Shown: positions 1-9,202, counted from the first letter of the stretch. The stretch is 64,000 nt of DNA from Vallitalea longa (GCF_027923465.1 NZ_BRLB01000018.1:36286-100285), one strand, 5' to 3'. Made by a program: numbers and translations. The notes: a model not told the origin generated them from the sequence alone.

Positions 1-599
1 AGGATATAACAGTTGTTGTAGGGTATAAAAAAGAAATGGTGTATGAAAATATTAAAGGAAATTATAAGTTAATAAGTCAAGATGAGCAGCTGGGAACAGG
101 TCATGCTGTAATGGTGACAGAAGAAGAGTTCAAAGAATATGATGGACCTATTTTAGTGGCTTACGGAGATATGCCTCTCTACAAAAGAAGCACTTATGAA
201 AAGATGTTCGAAAAACATGAAAAGGAAAATGCAACATGTACGGTTCTTACTGCTGTCATTGATGATCCACCAGCTTATGGAAGAATCATAAGAAATGATG
301 ATAATGAGATGATAGGTGTAGTTGAAGCAAAAGATTGTACAGCCGAGCAATTAGCAGTTAAAGAACTTAATGTAGGTGTATATGTGTTTGACAGTAAATT
401 TCTATTTGATAATCTAAAATTGTTAAAGAATAATAATGTTCAGAAAGAATACTATTTGACTGATATACCAAAGCTAGTTATGGAGAAAAACAAGAAATTG
501 ATAACTCATACTATTTATAATTCTAATGAAGTCTATGGTGTTAATACACTAGAGGAATTAGAATTCTGTGAGAAAATTTTGAGTGAGGAAACTAAATAA
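1..599 (+). CDS. GlmU-like sugar-1-phosphate nucleotidyltransferase (5' end outside window)
   Basis: The reading frame is open from the window edge (first full codon at base 3) to TAA at 597-599, so the N-terminus with the nucleotide-binding G-rich loop is missing. The visible part matches the pyrophosphorylase half of GlmU: a QLGTGHAV motif for base and sugar recognition, then YGDMPL with the metal-binding Asp, then a YGRIIR stretch and a GVYVF segment. The protein stops after about 190 visible residues and has no left-handed beta-helix acetyltransferase domain, so it is a stand-alone uridylyl (or other NTP) transferase rather than bifunctional GlmU. It precedes a phosphohexomutase and galE, suggesting that the three make or recycle UDP-HexNAc or UDP-hexose. 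The family call is firm. The exact sugar is not visible. Confidence 0.8.
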   Translation, partial: DITVVVGYKKEMVYENIKGNYKLISQDEQLGTGHAVMVTEEEFKEYDGPILVAYGDMPLYKRSTYEKMFEKHEKENATCTVLTAVIDDPPAYGRIIRNDDNEMIGVVEAKDCTAEQLAVKELNVGVYVFDSKFLFDNLKLLKNNNVQKEYYLTDIPKLVMEKNKKLITHTIYNSNEVYGVNTLEELEFCEKILSEETK

Positions 600-687
600 T
601 GTATTAATAAATGTATAGCTTGAAAAAGCTATCATATTGGTAATACGGTATAGATTAAATATTTGACAAAATGAAAGGAATGAGCAG

Positions 688-2094
688 ATGATTAAATTCG
701 GTACAGGTGGTTGGAGAGCAATTATAGGTGAAGATTTTACTAAGAGTAATTTACAACTTTTGGCACAAGGATTAGCAAACAAAATGATAAAAGAAGATGC
801 TAATGAATTTGTTCTTGGCTATGATAGAAGATTTCTTTCTGAAAAAAGTGCTAAATGGATTGCTGAAGTTATGGCTGGAAATGGAATAAAAGTATATTTT
901 ATCAATAGAATTGCGCCTACTCCAATGATTATGTTCAGTGTTAAAGAAATGAACTTACTATATGGAGCTGCTATTACTGCAAGTCATAACCCCGCTGATT
1001 ACAATGGAGTTAAAGTATTTACTGAAGGTGGACGTGATGCTTCAGCAGAAATTACTGATGAAATTGAAGCAGAAGTCAATAAGATCAGTCTAGAAGATGT
1101 AAAAGAAATGAATTTTGATAAAGCAATTAAAGAAGAGAAAGTTGTAATATATAATCCTTTTAATGATTATATAGATACAATTATCAATCTTGTGGATTTG
1201 GAGGCTATCAAGAATAAACAACTACGAATATTATTAGATCCTATGTATGGTGTATCCAAGACTTCTCTTCAAACAATTCTAATGACTGCAAGATGTGAAG
1301 TGGAATTGATACATGATAGACATGATACTCTATTCGGAGGTAGACTACCATCTCCAAGTGCAGAAACTTTAGGAAGACTTAAAAATGATGTAGTGGAAAA
1401 AGGATTTGACCTTGGTATTGGAACAGATGGGGATGCAGACCGTCTAGGGATTATTGATGAAACAGGTAACTTTATTCATCCTAATGAGATCATGGCACTT
1501 CTATATTACTATTTAATGAAATATAAAGGTTGGTCAGGTCCAGTCGTGAGAAATCTAGCTACTACGCATTTGCTTGATAAAATAGCAGAAGGATTCGGTC
1601 AAGAATGTTATGAAGTTCCAGTAGGATTCAAGCATATTAGTTCTAAGATGGAAGAGACTGATGCATTAATCGGTGGAGAAAGCAGCGGAGGATTAACTAT
1701 AAGAGGTCATATAAAAGGTAAGGATGGAGTATTTGCTGCATCACTACTAGTAGAGATGATAAGTGTCACTAATAAACATCTCTCCAAATTATTAGAAGAG
1801 ATTCATGAACAGTTTGGTATGTTTGAAATGGCTGAACATGGTTTCGGTTTTGATGCTAATGAAAAAGAAAGATTATTGAAGATTCTATATACAGATAAGA
1901 AAATTCCAGAATTCAGTTTTGAAGTAGATAGAGTAAGTTATATGGATGGTGTAAAAGTATTTTTCAAGAATGGTGGATGGATAATTGCCAGGTTCTCTGG
2001 TACAGAGCCTTTACTCCGTGTTTTTGCAGAAATGGATTGTATTGAAAAGGCAGAAAAAGTATGTACTGAGATGAAGGATTTTTTGAATATATAA
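688..2094 (+). CDS. Phosphohexomutase (phosphoglucomutase/phosphomannomutase family)
   Basis: This 468-residue enzyme of the alpha-D-phosphohexomutase superfamily interconverts hexose (or hexosamine) 6- and 1-phosphates in the cytosol. All four landmark loops are present: TASHNP with the phosphorylated Ser at about 99, the Mg-binding TDGDADR around 246-252, the sugar-recognition loop GGESSGG at 329-335, and the phosphate-binding RFSGTEP at 435-441. Length and motif order are typical. The start follows an AAGGA-type RBS. It sits 88 bases after the nucleotidyltransferase and before galE, so it probably supplies the sugar-1-phosphate for that transferase. Substrate preference (glucose, mannose or GlcNAc) cannot be read from the sequence. 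A short hairpin at 615-632 lies in the gap before it. Confidence 0.88.
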   Translation: MIKFGTGGWRAIIGEDFTKSNLQLLAQGLANKMIKEDANEFVLGYDRRFLSEKSAKWIAEVMAGNGIKVYFINRIAPTPMIMFSVKEMNLLYGAAITASHNPADYNGVKVFTEGGRDASAEITDEIEAEVNKISLEDVKEMNFDKAIKEEKVVIYNPFNDYIDTIINLVDLEAIKNKQLRILLDPMYGVSKTSLQTILMTARCEVELIHDRHDTLFGGRLPSPSAETLGRLKNDVVEKGFDLGIGTDGDADRLGIIDETGNFIHPNEIMALLYYYLMKYKGWSGPVVRNLATTHLLDKIAEGFGQECYEVPVGFKHISSKMEETDALIGGESSGGLTIRGHIKGKDGVFAASLLVEMISVTNKHLSKLLEEIHEQFGMFEMAEHGFGFDANEKERLLKILYTDKKIPEFSFEVDRVSYMDGVKVFFKNGGWIIARFSGTEPLLRVFAEMDCIEKAEKVCTEMKDFLNI

Positions 2095-2280
2095 GTATGT
2101 AGTGTATTTGATGAATATATACGAGAACAGCTGATGTTGAATATTTATAGAATAATTGTTACAATTAATATTAATGTTCATAATTGTAGTAAGATAACCT
2201 ATCAGCCAAGGAACAAAAGAAATAGTATTACATAGGCAAACTAGGATATGTAAATAATATTTGACAAATGGAGGGAAACA

Positions 2281-3294
2281 ATGAATATATTAGTAACTGG
2301 AGGAGCAGGATATATTGGTAGTCATACTGTTGTTCAGCTTCTAGAAAATGGATATGAAGTAATTATTGTAGATAATTTTTCAAATAGTAAGCCTGAATCT
2401 CTAAAAAGAGTTAAAGAAATTACAGGTAAAGAGTTCAAATTCTATGAAGTGGATTTACTTGATAGAGAAGCTCTTGATAAAGTTTTTGATGAAAACAAAA
2501 TAGATTCAGTAATTCATTTCGCAGGTTTAAAAGCCGTTGGTGAATCTGTTTCCATACCACTCAATTATTATCATAATAATATTACAGGTACACTCATATT
2601 ATGTGAGCTTATGAAGAAGCATAATGTCAAAAATATGGTATTCAGTTCATCAGCAACTGTATATGGTATGAATAATATTTCACCTTTGACAGAGGATTTG
2701 CCTCTTAGTACGACTAATCCATATGGAAGTACAAAGCTTATGATTGAGCAGATTCTAAGTGACTTATATGTCTCAGATAACGAATGGAGTATAGCGCTTC
2801 TTAGATATTTTAATCCTATAGGAGCACATATCAGTGGAAGGATCGGGGAAGACCCTAATGGTATTCCTAATAATCTAATGCCTTACATTACCCAAGTGGC
2901 AATTGGTAAACGTAAAGAATTAAGTGTATTCGGAGATGATTATGATACACATGACGGTACTGGAGTAAGGGATTATATTCACGTAGTTGATTTAGCTAAT
3001 GGACATCTTAAGGCTGTTGAAAAAGTTATGAGTATGAAAGGTGTTGAAGCTTATAACTTGGGAACAGGTTCAGGCTACAGCGTACTTGATGTAATCAGTA
3101 ATTTCGAAAAAGCAACTGAAGCAAAAGTACCTTATAAGATTGTTGATAGAAGACCTGGTGATATAGCTACATGTTATGCTGATGCTTCCAAGGCTTATAA
3201 GGAGCTAGGTTGGAAAGCGAAGAAGAGTCTTGAGGATATGTGTAGAGATTCTTGGCGTTGGCAGAGCAATAATCCCAACGGGTATGAAGAGTAG
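2281..3294 (+). CDS. galE: UDP-glucose 4-epimerase
   Basis: This 337-residue extended short-chain dehydrogenase interconverts UDP-glucose and UDP-galactose, and perhaps UDP-GlcNAc and UDP-GalNAc, using bound NAD. The sequence shows GGAGYIGS at residues 7-14 for NAD binding, the Ser-rich SSSATVYG near 122-129, and the catalytic Tyr148-x3-Lys152 pair in NPYGSTK. The C-terminal substrate region with a [14 protein letters not shown] segment is typical of GalE. The start follows GGAGGG about 6 bases upstream. A strong terminator follows. With the preceding mutase and nucleotidyltransferase it forms a sugar-nucleotide module. In a GH101-encoding organism it may also help use galactose or GalNAc from mucin, which is an inference. 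Confidence 0.93.
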   Translation: MNILVTGGAGYIGSHTVVQLLENGYEVIIVDNFSNSKPESLKRVKEITGKEFKFYEVDLLDREALDKVFDENKIDSVIHFAGLKAVGESVSIPLNYYHNNITGTLILCELMKKHNVKNMVFSSSATVYGMNNISPLTEDLPLSTTNPYGSTKLMIEQILSDLYVSDNEWSIALLRYFNPIGAHISGRIGEDPNGIPNNLMPYITQVAIGKRKELSVFGDDYDTHDGTGVRDYIHVVDLANGHLKAVEKVMSMKGVEAYNLGTGSGYSVLDVISNFEKATEAKVPYKIVDRRPGDIATCYADASKAYKELGWKAKKSLEDMCRDSWRWQSNNPNGYEE

Positions 3295-3346
3295 TAACGA
3301 AATTCTAGAGAAATATTATTATTTGAAATGCACATTGAATGTATAA

Positions 3347-3393
3347 GAAAGTTTAGCATATGTCATAGGACATCATGCTAAACTTTCCTTTTA
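3347..3393 (+). terminator. Rho-independent terminator after galE
   Basis: Perfect 13-bp stem (GAAAGTTTAGCAT at 3347-3359 with ATGCTAAACTTTC at 3375-3387), a 15-base loop, then CTTTTATTT. It ends the plus-strand sugar-nucleotide genes and separates them from the converging minus-strand oxidoreductase. Confidence 0.85.
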
Positions 3394-3431
3394 TTTATGA
3401 CATTGTGTATGAAGATAATGAGGCATAGAAA

Positions 3432-4535
3432 CTAACTTACATATCCTTTTATCAAACCTAAAGGAAGAGGTTTGGGTTGATTACAAGTTGTGGTCAATTC
3501 AACATATTGTAATGTATCAAAGCTTTGTTGAAAAGCATGCATGATTTCTAGAACATGATTAGCAAGTTCACCAGATGCTCTAGGAGTATCTTCTGTATAT
3601 ATGCAGTTTGCCATATCTGAAACTCCTATACCTCTGCTATTTTCAGCATAAATATGTGTTAATGGAATTTCTTTGAATTCATCTCCATTGGCTGTCCTTA
3701 ACAGTACAGGACCTCCAAAGGTATTTGGATCTGGTACGATAAGTGTACCAAGAGAACCATATATTTCTATTCTTGGTAATGTACTGCTCCATATGTCAAA
3801 ACTTGTTATCATGGTAGCAATTACATCATTCTGAAATAAAATATTACCTGCAACATGTGTTGGAACTTCAACATCTATGGTTTTACCAAATTTCTTGGAA
3901 CTTGTTATTGTTCTTTGAGGAAAGGATATTTTGGTCATACCACATACTGTTTTTGCTCCACCTAAAAGGAAAACTAGAGCAGTAAGATAGTAAGGTCCCA
4001 TATCAAACATTGGTCCTCCACCTAGTTCATAATAGAATTCTGGGTCTGGATGCCAATTTTCATGTCCATGGCAGGTCATAAAAGCAGTGGCAGCTATTGG
4101 TGTTCCAATAAATCCATCGTCAATCAATTTTCTACATGTTTGTATGCCACCACCAAGAAAGGTATCAGGAGCACAACCTATCATTAGATTTTTATCTTTT
4201 GCAAGAGTCAAAAGTTCTTTACCTTGTTCTACTGTTAATGACAAAGGTTTTTCCACATATACATGTTTATCAGCTAGAAGAGCCTTTTTACATATTTCAT
4301 AATGGGTTTTTGGTGTAGTGAGATTCAAGACAATCTGGATATCTTTGCATTCAAGCAATTCTTCTGTTGATAAGATATTATTGATACCATATTTCTCAGC
4401 AGCTGATTTCGCTTTTTCTTCATCTAGATCTGAACATGCATAGACTTCAACATTAGTAAATAAATTGGTCAGATTTTCAAGATAGATTCCGCTTATGTTG
4501 CCGCACCCGACAATACCTACTTTAACTTTATTCAT
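3432..4535 (-). CDS. Gfo/Idh/MocA family oxidoreductase
   Basis: This is a 367-residue NAD(P)-dependent dehydrogenase of the glucose-fructose oxidoreductase/inositol dehydrogenase family. An N-terminal Rossmann motif GIVGCGNISG (about residues 7-16) and the family EKP motif with the active-site Lys at 95-97 are clear, followed by the C-terminal alpha/beta domain with GGGPMFDMGPYY. I place the start at the ATG at 4535 because AAGGAAGG lies just upstream. A longer frame reaching 4562 would translate through that RBS. It is co-directional with the ThuA-like gene 43 bases upstream, and the two are probably one operon facing an AraC regulator. ThuA plus Gfo/Idh/MocA pairs are common in sugar-oxidation loci, with 3-keto sugars often involved. 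The substrate here is unknown. Confidence 0.87.
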   Translation of the reverse strand: MNKVKVGIVGCGNISGIYLENLTNLFTNVEVYACSDLDEEKAKSAAEKYGINNILSTEELLECKDIQIVLNLTTPKTHYEICKKALLADKHVYVEKPLSLTVEQGKELLTLAKDKNLMIGCAPDTFLGGGIQTCRKLIDDGFIGTPIAATAFMTCHGHENWHPDPEFYYELGGGPMFDMGPYYLTALVFLLGGAKTVCGMTKISFPQRTITSSKKFGKTIDVEVPTHVAGNILFQNDVIATMITSFDIWSSTLPRIEIYGSLGTLIVPDPNTFGGPVLLRTANGDEFKEIPLTHIYAENSRGIGVSDMANCIYTEDTPRASGELANHVLEIMHAFQQSFDTLQYVELTTTCNQPKPLPLGLIKGYVS

Positions 4536-4578
4536 ATATAATCCGCCTTCCTTATACAACATATTGTTTTGTATTCAA

Positions 4579-5238
4579 CTACTTAGCAGCCCATAAGAAA
4601 CCTCTTCTCATTAGTTCTTTCGCTTCACGGATATTAAATATATCAGCATGATGTCCTAATGAATTATAGAAGACTTTTCCTTTTCCCCAATATTTAGTAT
4701 AGACAACTGGAACAGAAACTCTACCGTTCGTGCTGTGAGGTCCTTCAGCTATAGGGAAAGTTGTAGTTGCAAGTACATTTATTGAAGGATCGATATGTAG
4801 GTAGTATTGTTCACTGTTTACCATGAAATCTGAAATACCTTCTACAATTGGACTTGAAGAAGATTTTACTATATTGACTTCATAATCGGTATTATCATTA
4901 CCAGGATGTGCTACCCATTGGGAACCAGTCATAAATTGCCACTCAACTGAATTCCTAAAAGCATCACACATACCACCGTGACAACCTGCAAGACCAACAC
5001 CTGAATCTACAGCTTCAACTACTGAGTTCAATTGTTCTTGGGTGATTTCACCCATAGTCCATACTGGTATGATAAGATTTAGCTCTTTAAGTTTTTCTGA
5101 ATCCATGAAGCTATCTAAGGTATCTGAAACCTCAACTCCAAAACCTTCTTCGATTAAGATATTTTTGAAGACATCTGATATCTGTTTTGGTTCATGTCCT
5201 GCCCATCCACCTTGAACGATTAATGCTTTTTTATTCAT
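4579..5238 (-). CDS. ThuA-like (trehalose utilisation family) protein
   Basis: This 219-residue protein of the ThuA family has a class I glutamine amidotransferase-like fold. Visible landmarks are the N-terminal VQGGWAGHEP segment, the elbow-like GLAGCHGGMCDAF, the MTGSQWVAHPG region and the C-terminal YTKYWGKGKVFYNSLGHHADIF, all typical of ThuA. The start is taken at the ATG at 5238, preceded by GGGAGTG. A TTG at 5253 in the same frame lies upstream of that RBS and is unlikely. ThuA proteins accompany sugar dehydrogenases in disaccharide or keto-sugar metabolism, but their chemistry is poorly defined. Its partner here is the downstream Gfo/Idh/MocA enzyme. Confidence 0.82.
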   Translation of the reverse strand: MNKKALIVQGGWAGHEPKQISDVFKNILIEEGFGVEVSDTLDSFMDSEKLKELNLIIPVWTMGEITQEQLNSVVEAVDSGVGLAGCHGGMCDAFRNSVEWQFMTGSQWVAHPGNDNTDYEVNIVKSSSSPIVEGISDFMVNSEQYYLHIDPSINVLATTTFPIAEGPHSTNGRVSVPVVYTKYWGKGKVFYNSLGHHADIFNIREAKELMRRGFLWAAK

Positions 5239-5397
5239 TTGAATCACTCCCAAATACTATTTTTTTAATTAACTTATAAATATATAGTATAAAAAAATAT
5301 ATTAATTATCTAGCGATATCTTAATATAATATAGACAAATATTGCTATAAATGTTAGATTCTTTATAGGGCACTATAATTGAAATGAGGTATAATCC

Positions 5398-6186
5398 ATG
5401 TATCCTTTCTATGAAATAAGAGAATCAGATAATAATTATTTCTATACTATAGGAAGTAGTGTTAATATTACTTTTCCTGCACATTTGCACTCATATATTG
5501 AGTTGATTTATATTGTAGAGGGTAGTATTAAGGTTAATATTAATGAGAGCATCAAAGATTTAGATGAGGGAGACATCGCAATAAGTTTCCAAAATGATAT
5601 TCATAGTTACTATACTAAGGATTTTTCCAAAAGCATAATATTGCTTTTTTCACCAGATATAATAGGGGAATTTTTTAATAATATTAAGGAAAAAAGTCTA
5701 GCTATTTATTTTTTCCCCAAGAATACATATGATGATAGAGTAATGGATTTAATTGAGATGCTGCGTTATGAGAAGGAAAATGGTGATGATGAAAATATAG
5801 TAAGAGGATTTTTGTATTCAATAATGGGATGTATGTCCAGTAACTTCATATATGATGATAGCAAACAGATTTATGATAATACCATTCAGAGTATATTAAA
5901 ATATACGGAAAAACATTATAGAGAGAATATCAGTTTAGATAGTATATCAAAGGACTTGGGTTTTAGTAAATTCTATATATCAAGGATATTCAATAGCAAG
6001 ATAGGTTATAAGTTCAATAAATATATTAATAGACTAAGAATTAATAGTGCACAGAGACTTCTTACTAATACGGATATGAAAATTCTTAATATTGGGTTGG
6101 AATGTGGATTTGAGAGTCTTAGAAATTTTAATAGGGTATTCAAAGAACTAGTGGGGTGTACACCATCTGAATATAGATCAGCTTAA
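5398..6186 (+). CDS. AraC-family transcriptional regulator with cupin sensor domain
   Basis: This 262-residue regulator has a cupin-type N-terminal sensor (FPAHLHSYIELIYIVEGS, followed by a DLDEGDIAI turn) and a C-terminal pair of helix-turn-helix motifs typical of AraC/XylS proteins (SLDSISKDLGFSKFYISRIF, and later ECGFESLRNFNRVFKE with GCTPSEYR). It is transcribed divergently from the ThuA and Gfo/Idh/MocA pair across a 159-base AT-rich gap, so it most likely activates that operon in response to a sugar. The effector is unknown. A terminator follows. Confidence 0.88.
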   Translation: MYPFYEIRESDNNYFYTIGSSVNITFPAHLHSYIELIYIVEGSIKVNINESIKDLDEGDIAISFQNDIHSYYTKDFSKSIILLFSPDIIGEFFNNIKEKSLAIYFFPKNTYDDRVMDLIEMLRYEKENGDDENIVRGFLYSIMGCMSSNFIYDDSKQIYDNTIQSILKYTEKHYRENISLDSISKDLGFSKFYISRIFNSKIGYKFNKYINRLRINSAQRLLTNTDMKILNIGLECGFESLRNFNRVFKELVGCTPSEYRSA

Positions 6187-6276
6187 TTAAGGGATAATAC
6201 TTTTCTGTTATAAAAAAATTATAATAGCTATTAAATATATGACCTAATTCTAAAATTATAGATTGTTACTGAATAG

Positions 6277-6311
6277 AAAACCAACCTAGCCTATATAGCT
6301 AGATTGGTTTT
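6277..6311 (+). terminator. Terminator-like hairpin after AraC gene
   Basis: A 14-bp stem with one mismatch (AAAACCAACCTAGC paired with GCTAGATTGGTTTT) around a 7-base loop. The stem ends in TTTT on the plus strand and AAAA/TTTT symmetry makes it usable from either strand. It lies between the end of the AraC gene and the converging lectin gene. Confidence 0.7.
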
Positions 6312-6477
6312 ACAAAGGTCATGATATATTAACAATATACTAAGTATCCCTTATATATAGAATAATTTTTGAGGGTTTAGTATAATATTAATATTCAGTT
6401 TTATATTTAATTAAAATTGGTTGATTATACTTTATTAAGAAAAAATATATTTTTATATTATTAGATATTTAAAATTT

Positions 6478-7005
6478 TTAATGATCCTCCAGTGATAAAA
6501 TTGCCCACAATTGGTCACGGTAATTACAATTTTCATATTGTTGTACATTAGAACCTTCCGCTCCGTATGGTGCAGCGACTGATAATAATTTACCGCTATT
6601 TTTATTTTCAATATGATAGTATGCTGCAAAATCTTTTGTTTCACAATAATCTATAAACCATAACTGGTTATCGCAACCAGTATAACATTCTTGTTGAACA
6701 TTAGCATATCTTGCAGTACTGCTATTTTCAACGCCCATTACTTTTCCACTTGCATAATTTTCAATAGTATAATATTTTCTATTATCACAAGTAGTACCTT
6801 TTTCAACAATATGCCATGTTTGGTTATTATTTAAAACTAAATCATTCTGTTGTATGTTATCACAATTAGTTGTTAGACCTTTACCGCTGTCATAATTTAC
6901 AAGAATATACTTATCTCCTGTTGAAGCTGATGCTGTAGTTGCACCTACACCAAATAATACTGTCATTAATGAACAAATAACTAAAACTGATAATAATTTT
7001 TTCAT
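6478..7005 (-). CDS. Secreted ricin-type beta-trefoil lectin-like protein
   Basis: This 175-residue protein begins with a signal peptide (MKKLLSVLVICSLMTVLFGV, cleavage probably after TTASA near residue 28). The mature part of about 147 residues is a single RICIN-type beta-trefoil with three QxW-like repeats (NNNQTWHIV, CDNQLWFID and YRDQLWAIL) and recurring YxIENxxSGK motifs. It has no catalytic domain, so it is a stand-alone secreted carbohydrate-binding module. Six Cys residues could form disulphides. It is monocistronic on the minus strand with an RBS upstream. Binding specificity is not predictable. It could also be a small toxin-like lectin, but nothing beyond the fold supports that. 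Confidence 0.82.
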   Translation of the reverse strand: MKKLLSVLVICSLMTVLFGVGATTASASTGDKYILVNYDSGKGLTTNCDNIQQNDLVLNNNQTWHIVEKGTTCDNRKYYTIENYASGKVMGVENSSTARYANVQQECYTGCDNQLWFIDYCETKDFAAYYHIENKNSGKLLSVAAPYGAEGSNVQQYENCNYRDQLWAILSLEDH

Positions 7006-7533
7006 ATTTATCTCTCCTTCGAATTATTTTTTTGGATACACAAATCTTCTTAATACATGCAGTATAAAAAACCTCTATATAATATATGAAGAATTTTATT
7101 GTGTATTACTAATTATTATTAAATTATGAAAATTAATATACTTTAATTAATTGTGTATAAATATAAGCATGATAAAATAATAAAGATATATAACAAATAT
7201 ATATAATGTTATTATAGTGAATAATATACCAATTATAGCATATTATTTAAGAACAAATGTAATATAATTCTAAAAATAAAATAATACAATGTTATTATTA
7301 TCATGTTTAATATAATTAATTATCCGGTTATGATTACCTGATTAAATTACTCTATGTTAAAATAGTATTTATTTAATAGACTTAATTAAAATATTAATAT
7401 AATGTTTACTCACTTATAAAAAATAGTGTATATAAATACTATATTTACTATATTCAAAAAAGTAAAAAAATATTTACTAAATTTAATAATTTGTGGTATT
7501 ATTAAGTAAAAATATAAGAGGTGATAATCTACC
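7006..7533. other. 528-base AT-rich gap between divergent genes
   Basis: Very AT-rich spacer between the divergent lectin and radical SAM genes. I see no coding frame with a convincing RBS and no long repeat. The only element I can support is a possible promoter for the radical SAM gene: TTTACT at 7473-7478, 18-base spacer, TATTAT at 7497-7502. The RBS AAGAGGTGAT precedes the ATG at 7534. Confidence 0.5.
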
Positions 7534-8934
7534 ATGTTGAATAATACAGCTAAGATTAAGGTAGCAAGGTATAGTATTTTTTCTGAAAAAAACAGTAACT
7601 ATATCATTATCTTTCCTGATATACCTTTTTGGATTGCAACCACGTATCAAGGATTAGATTTTCTTAAAAATATTGATGGTAAAAAAACAGTTGAAGAAAT
7701 ATCAAGAATAGTATTTAAGGATTTTAATGAACAAATTCAGAATATGGTTCAGGAATTCATGAAACCACTAATCGAAAGTCAAGTTATCTATACTTCTAAG
7801 AAACCAAGAAAAGTCACTCAATTACCTAAAAAACCTAATAAAATAACTTTTCTACAGACTATGAATTGTAATTTAAGATGTAAACATTGTTCTGTAGCTG
7901 ATTATGAGAGTAAAGATTTACCTAGTATGAACATAGATCAAGCTAAATTAGCTCTTGATCGTGTTGGAGCTATAATGGATAAAGGACAGAAAAAATTATC
8001 ATTCCTAGGCGGAGAGCCTCTTCTAGGAGATAAGTTTATTGAGTTGATAAAATATGCGAATGAATTGGATTTTCAGATAGGGTTATCAACAAATGGTTTG
8101 CTAATAGACGAGCATTTCGCAGAGATTTCAAAGAAATATAATATTAATGTTCAAGTTTCTCTTGATGGTCCTAACAAGGAATCCCATGAAGCCATAAGAG
8201 GGAAGAATACATATGATAGAACAATCAATAAGATAAAGTTATTAAAAAAATATGATGTGGATACACAGACCAACATGGTTTATCACAGTGGCAATATCCA
8301 TTTGATTGAAGATTATATTAATCTTTGTAGATCATTAGGAGTCAAAAAAATAAGGATGGTTCCATTGATGAATCTTGGACGAGCAGTAAATAACTTGAAG
8401 GCGGTTTCAGTAAATAGGTATTTAGATGAAATCATTAAACTTATATATAAAGATCCTAGTTTTATGGACGATCTTGATGATACTTCATTCATGGGACTTG
8501 TGATGGCAACCAAATTCTCACATAGAATGATTGCTTGTGGTGCAGGAGTAATAACAGTGATGATTTCTCCTACAGGAGATGTTTATCCATGTCTAAACAT
8601 ATTTGATGAAGAACATAAGATATGTAATCTATTTGATGAAGATTATATTGAACAATTTGAACAGTCTAGAGTGAGAGACTTCTTCCTTAATCTACGTATT
8701 GATCAATTAAATGAAAAATGCATGAATTGTGATATGAAATATTATTGCGGTGGTAGATGCAGAGGAGAAACATTACGGACTCAGCATGATATTACAGCAC
8801 CTTATCCAGAATGTAAAGAATGGAAGAAAGCTATGGAGAAGATTTTTTGGCTTGTTACTGAGTTCCCTGAATTAGGAGAAGAAAAATATAGAAAAGTCAT
8901 TGAAAAGACAGGTACATATGTTGATATATGCTAA
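7534..8934 (+). CDS. Radical SAM/SPASM peptide maturase with PqqD-like N-terminus
   Basis: This 466-residue enzyme has three parts. Residues 1-90 resemble PqqD, the RiPP recognition element (segments PFWIATTYQGLDFLKNIDG and KTVEEISRIV). A radical SAM core follows, with the 4Fe-4S motif CNLRCKHC (Cys112, 116 and 119), a GGEP-type SAM loop (FLGGEPLLG) and a central TNG/SLDGP region. The C-terminal SPASM domain has CGAG, then YPC, then KCMNCDMKYYCGGRCRGE and a final PEC, the right number of Cys for auxiliary clusters. This architecture is that of enzymes that crosslink or rearrange ribosomal peptides, such as PqqE, MftC and StrB/SuiB. A 27-residue peptide gene and an MFS exporter follow. The precise modification is unknown. 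The family assignment is very secure and the RiPP role is strongly supported by context. Confidence 0.9.
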   Translation: MLNNTAKIKVARYSIFSEKNSNYIIIFPDIPFWIATTYQGLDFLKNIDGKKTVEEISRIVFKDFNEQIQNMVQEFMKPLIESQVIYTSKKPRKVTQLPKKPNKITFLQTMNCNLRCKHCSVADYESKDLPSMNIDQAKLALDRVGAIMDKGQKKLSFLGGEPLLGDKFIELIKYANELDFQIGLSTNGLLIDEHFAEISKKYNINVQVSLDGPNKESHEAIRGKNTYDRTINKIKLLKKYDVDTQTNMVYHSGNIHLIEDYINLCRSLGVKKIRMVPLMNLGRAVNNLKAVSVNRYLDEIIKLIYKDPSFMDDLDDTSFMGLVMATKFSHRMIACGAGVITVMISPTGDVYPCLNIFDEEHKICNLFDEDYIEQFEQSRVRDFFLNLRIDQLNEKCMNCDMKYYCGGRCRGETLRTQHDITAPYPECKEWKKAMEKIFWLVTEFPELGEEKYRKVIEKTGTYVDIC

Positions 8935-8988
8935 GATTGAATAGTTCTTCTAAATTTAAATGAAACAATTTCATGATATTATTTTTCA

Positions 8989-9017
8989 TTGACACATACA
9001 TATTATTTGATGTTAAT
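8989..9017 (+). promoter_or_regulatory. Promoter for the short peptide gene
   Basis: A perfect -35 TTGACA (8989-8994), a 17-base spacer and a GTTAAT -10 (9012-9017, 4 of 6 consensus) lie about 60 bases ahead of the peptide start and after the maturase stop. The peptide can therefore be expressed independently of, and more strongly than, its maturase. Confidence 0.6.
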
Positions 9018-9078
9018 GAGAGATTATATTTTATTAATGAAATTATTTCAAATATAAGAATTCAAGGGAGGTGAAAAA

Positions 9079-9162
9079 ATGTTATTAGCAAGCGCTAAAT
9101 GGGGAGAGAAGAAAGATATCTTTACAGAAATAATTGATTCTCAACATTATAAAGAGTACTAG
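9079..9162 (+). CDS. Candidate 27-residue RiPP precursor peptide
   Basis: A short frame from ATG at 9079 to TAG at 9162 encodes 27 residues, starting MLLASAKWGEKK and ending IIDSQHYKEY. It has an exceptional RBS, AAGGGAGGTG, 5 bases before the ATG, its own promoter and a hairpin after the stop. It contains no Cys, so thioether (sactipeptide or ranthipeptide) chemistry is excluded. Candidate crosslink residues are Trp8, Lys7/11/12, Asp20, Tyr24 and Tyr27. The spacing Asp20-x3-Tyr24 recalls the Glu-x3-Tyr pair joined by PqqE in PqqA, and the Ala-Lys-Trp-Gly segment recalls the Lys-Trp pairing of streptide, but these are only analogies. It resembles no precursor family I recognise. It lies between the maturase and an exporter, as expected for a precursor. 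Confidence 0.68.
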   Translation: MLLASAKWGEKKDIFTEIIDSQHYKEY

Positions 9163-9170
9163 AATCTGTA

Positions 9171-9202
9171 TAATAGGATTAAATTTTATTTTAATCCTAT
9201 TA
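9171..9202 (+). terminator. Hairpin between peptide and exporter genes
   Basis: A perfect 13-bp stem (TAATAGGATTAAA at 9171-9183 with TTTAATCCTATTA at 9190-9202) around a 6-base loop begins 8 bases after the peptide stop. The following TCTATTAAT is only mildly U-rich, so it may be a partial terminator or an mRNA-stabilising element that keeps peptide transcript above exporter transcript. Confidence 0.65.

Noticed and set aside
658..2276. Similar ATTTGACAAA sequences before the mutase and galE starts, considered as promoters
   Set aside because: TTGACA lies only about 20 bases from each start codon, too close for a -35 element. It is probably chance or part of the RBS context.
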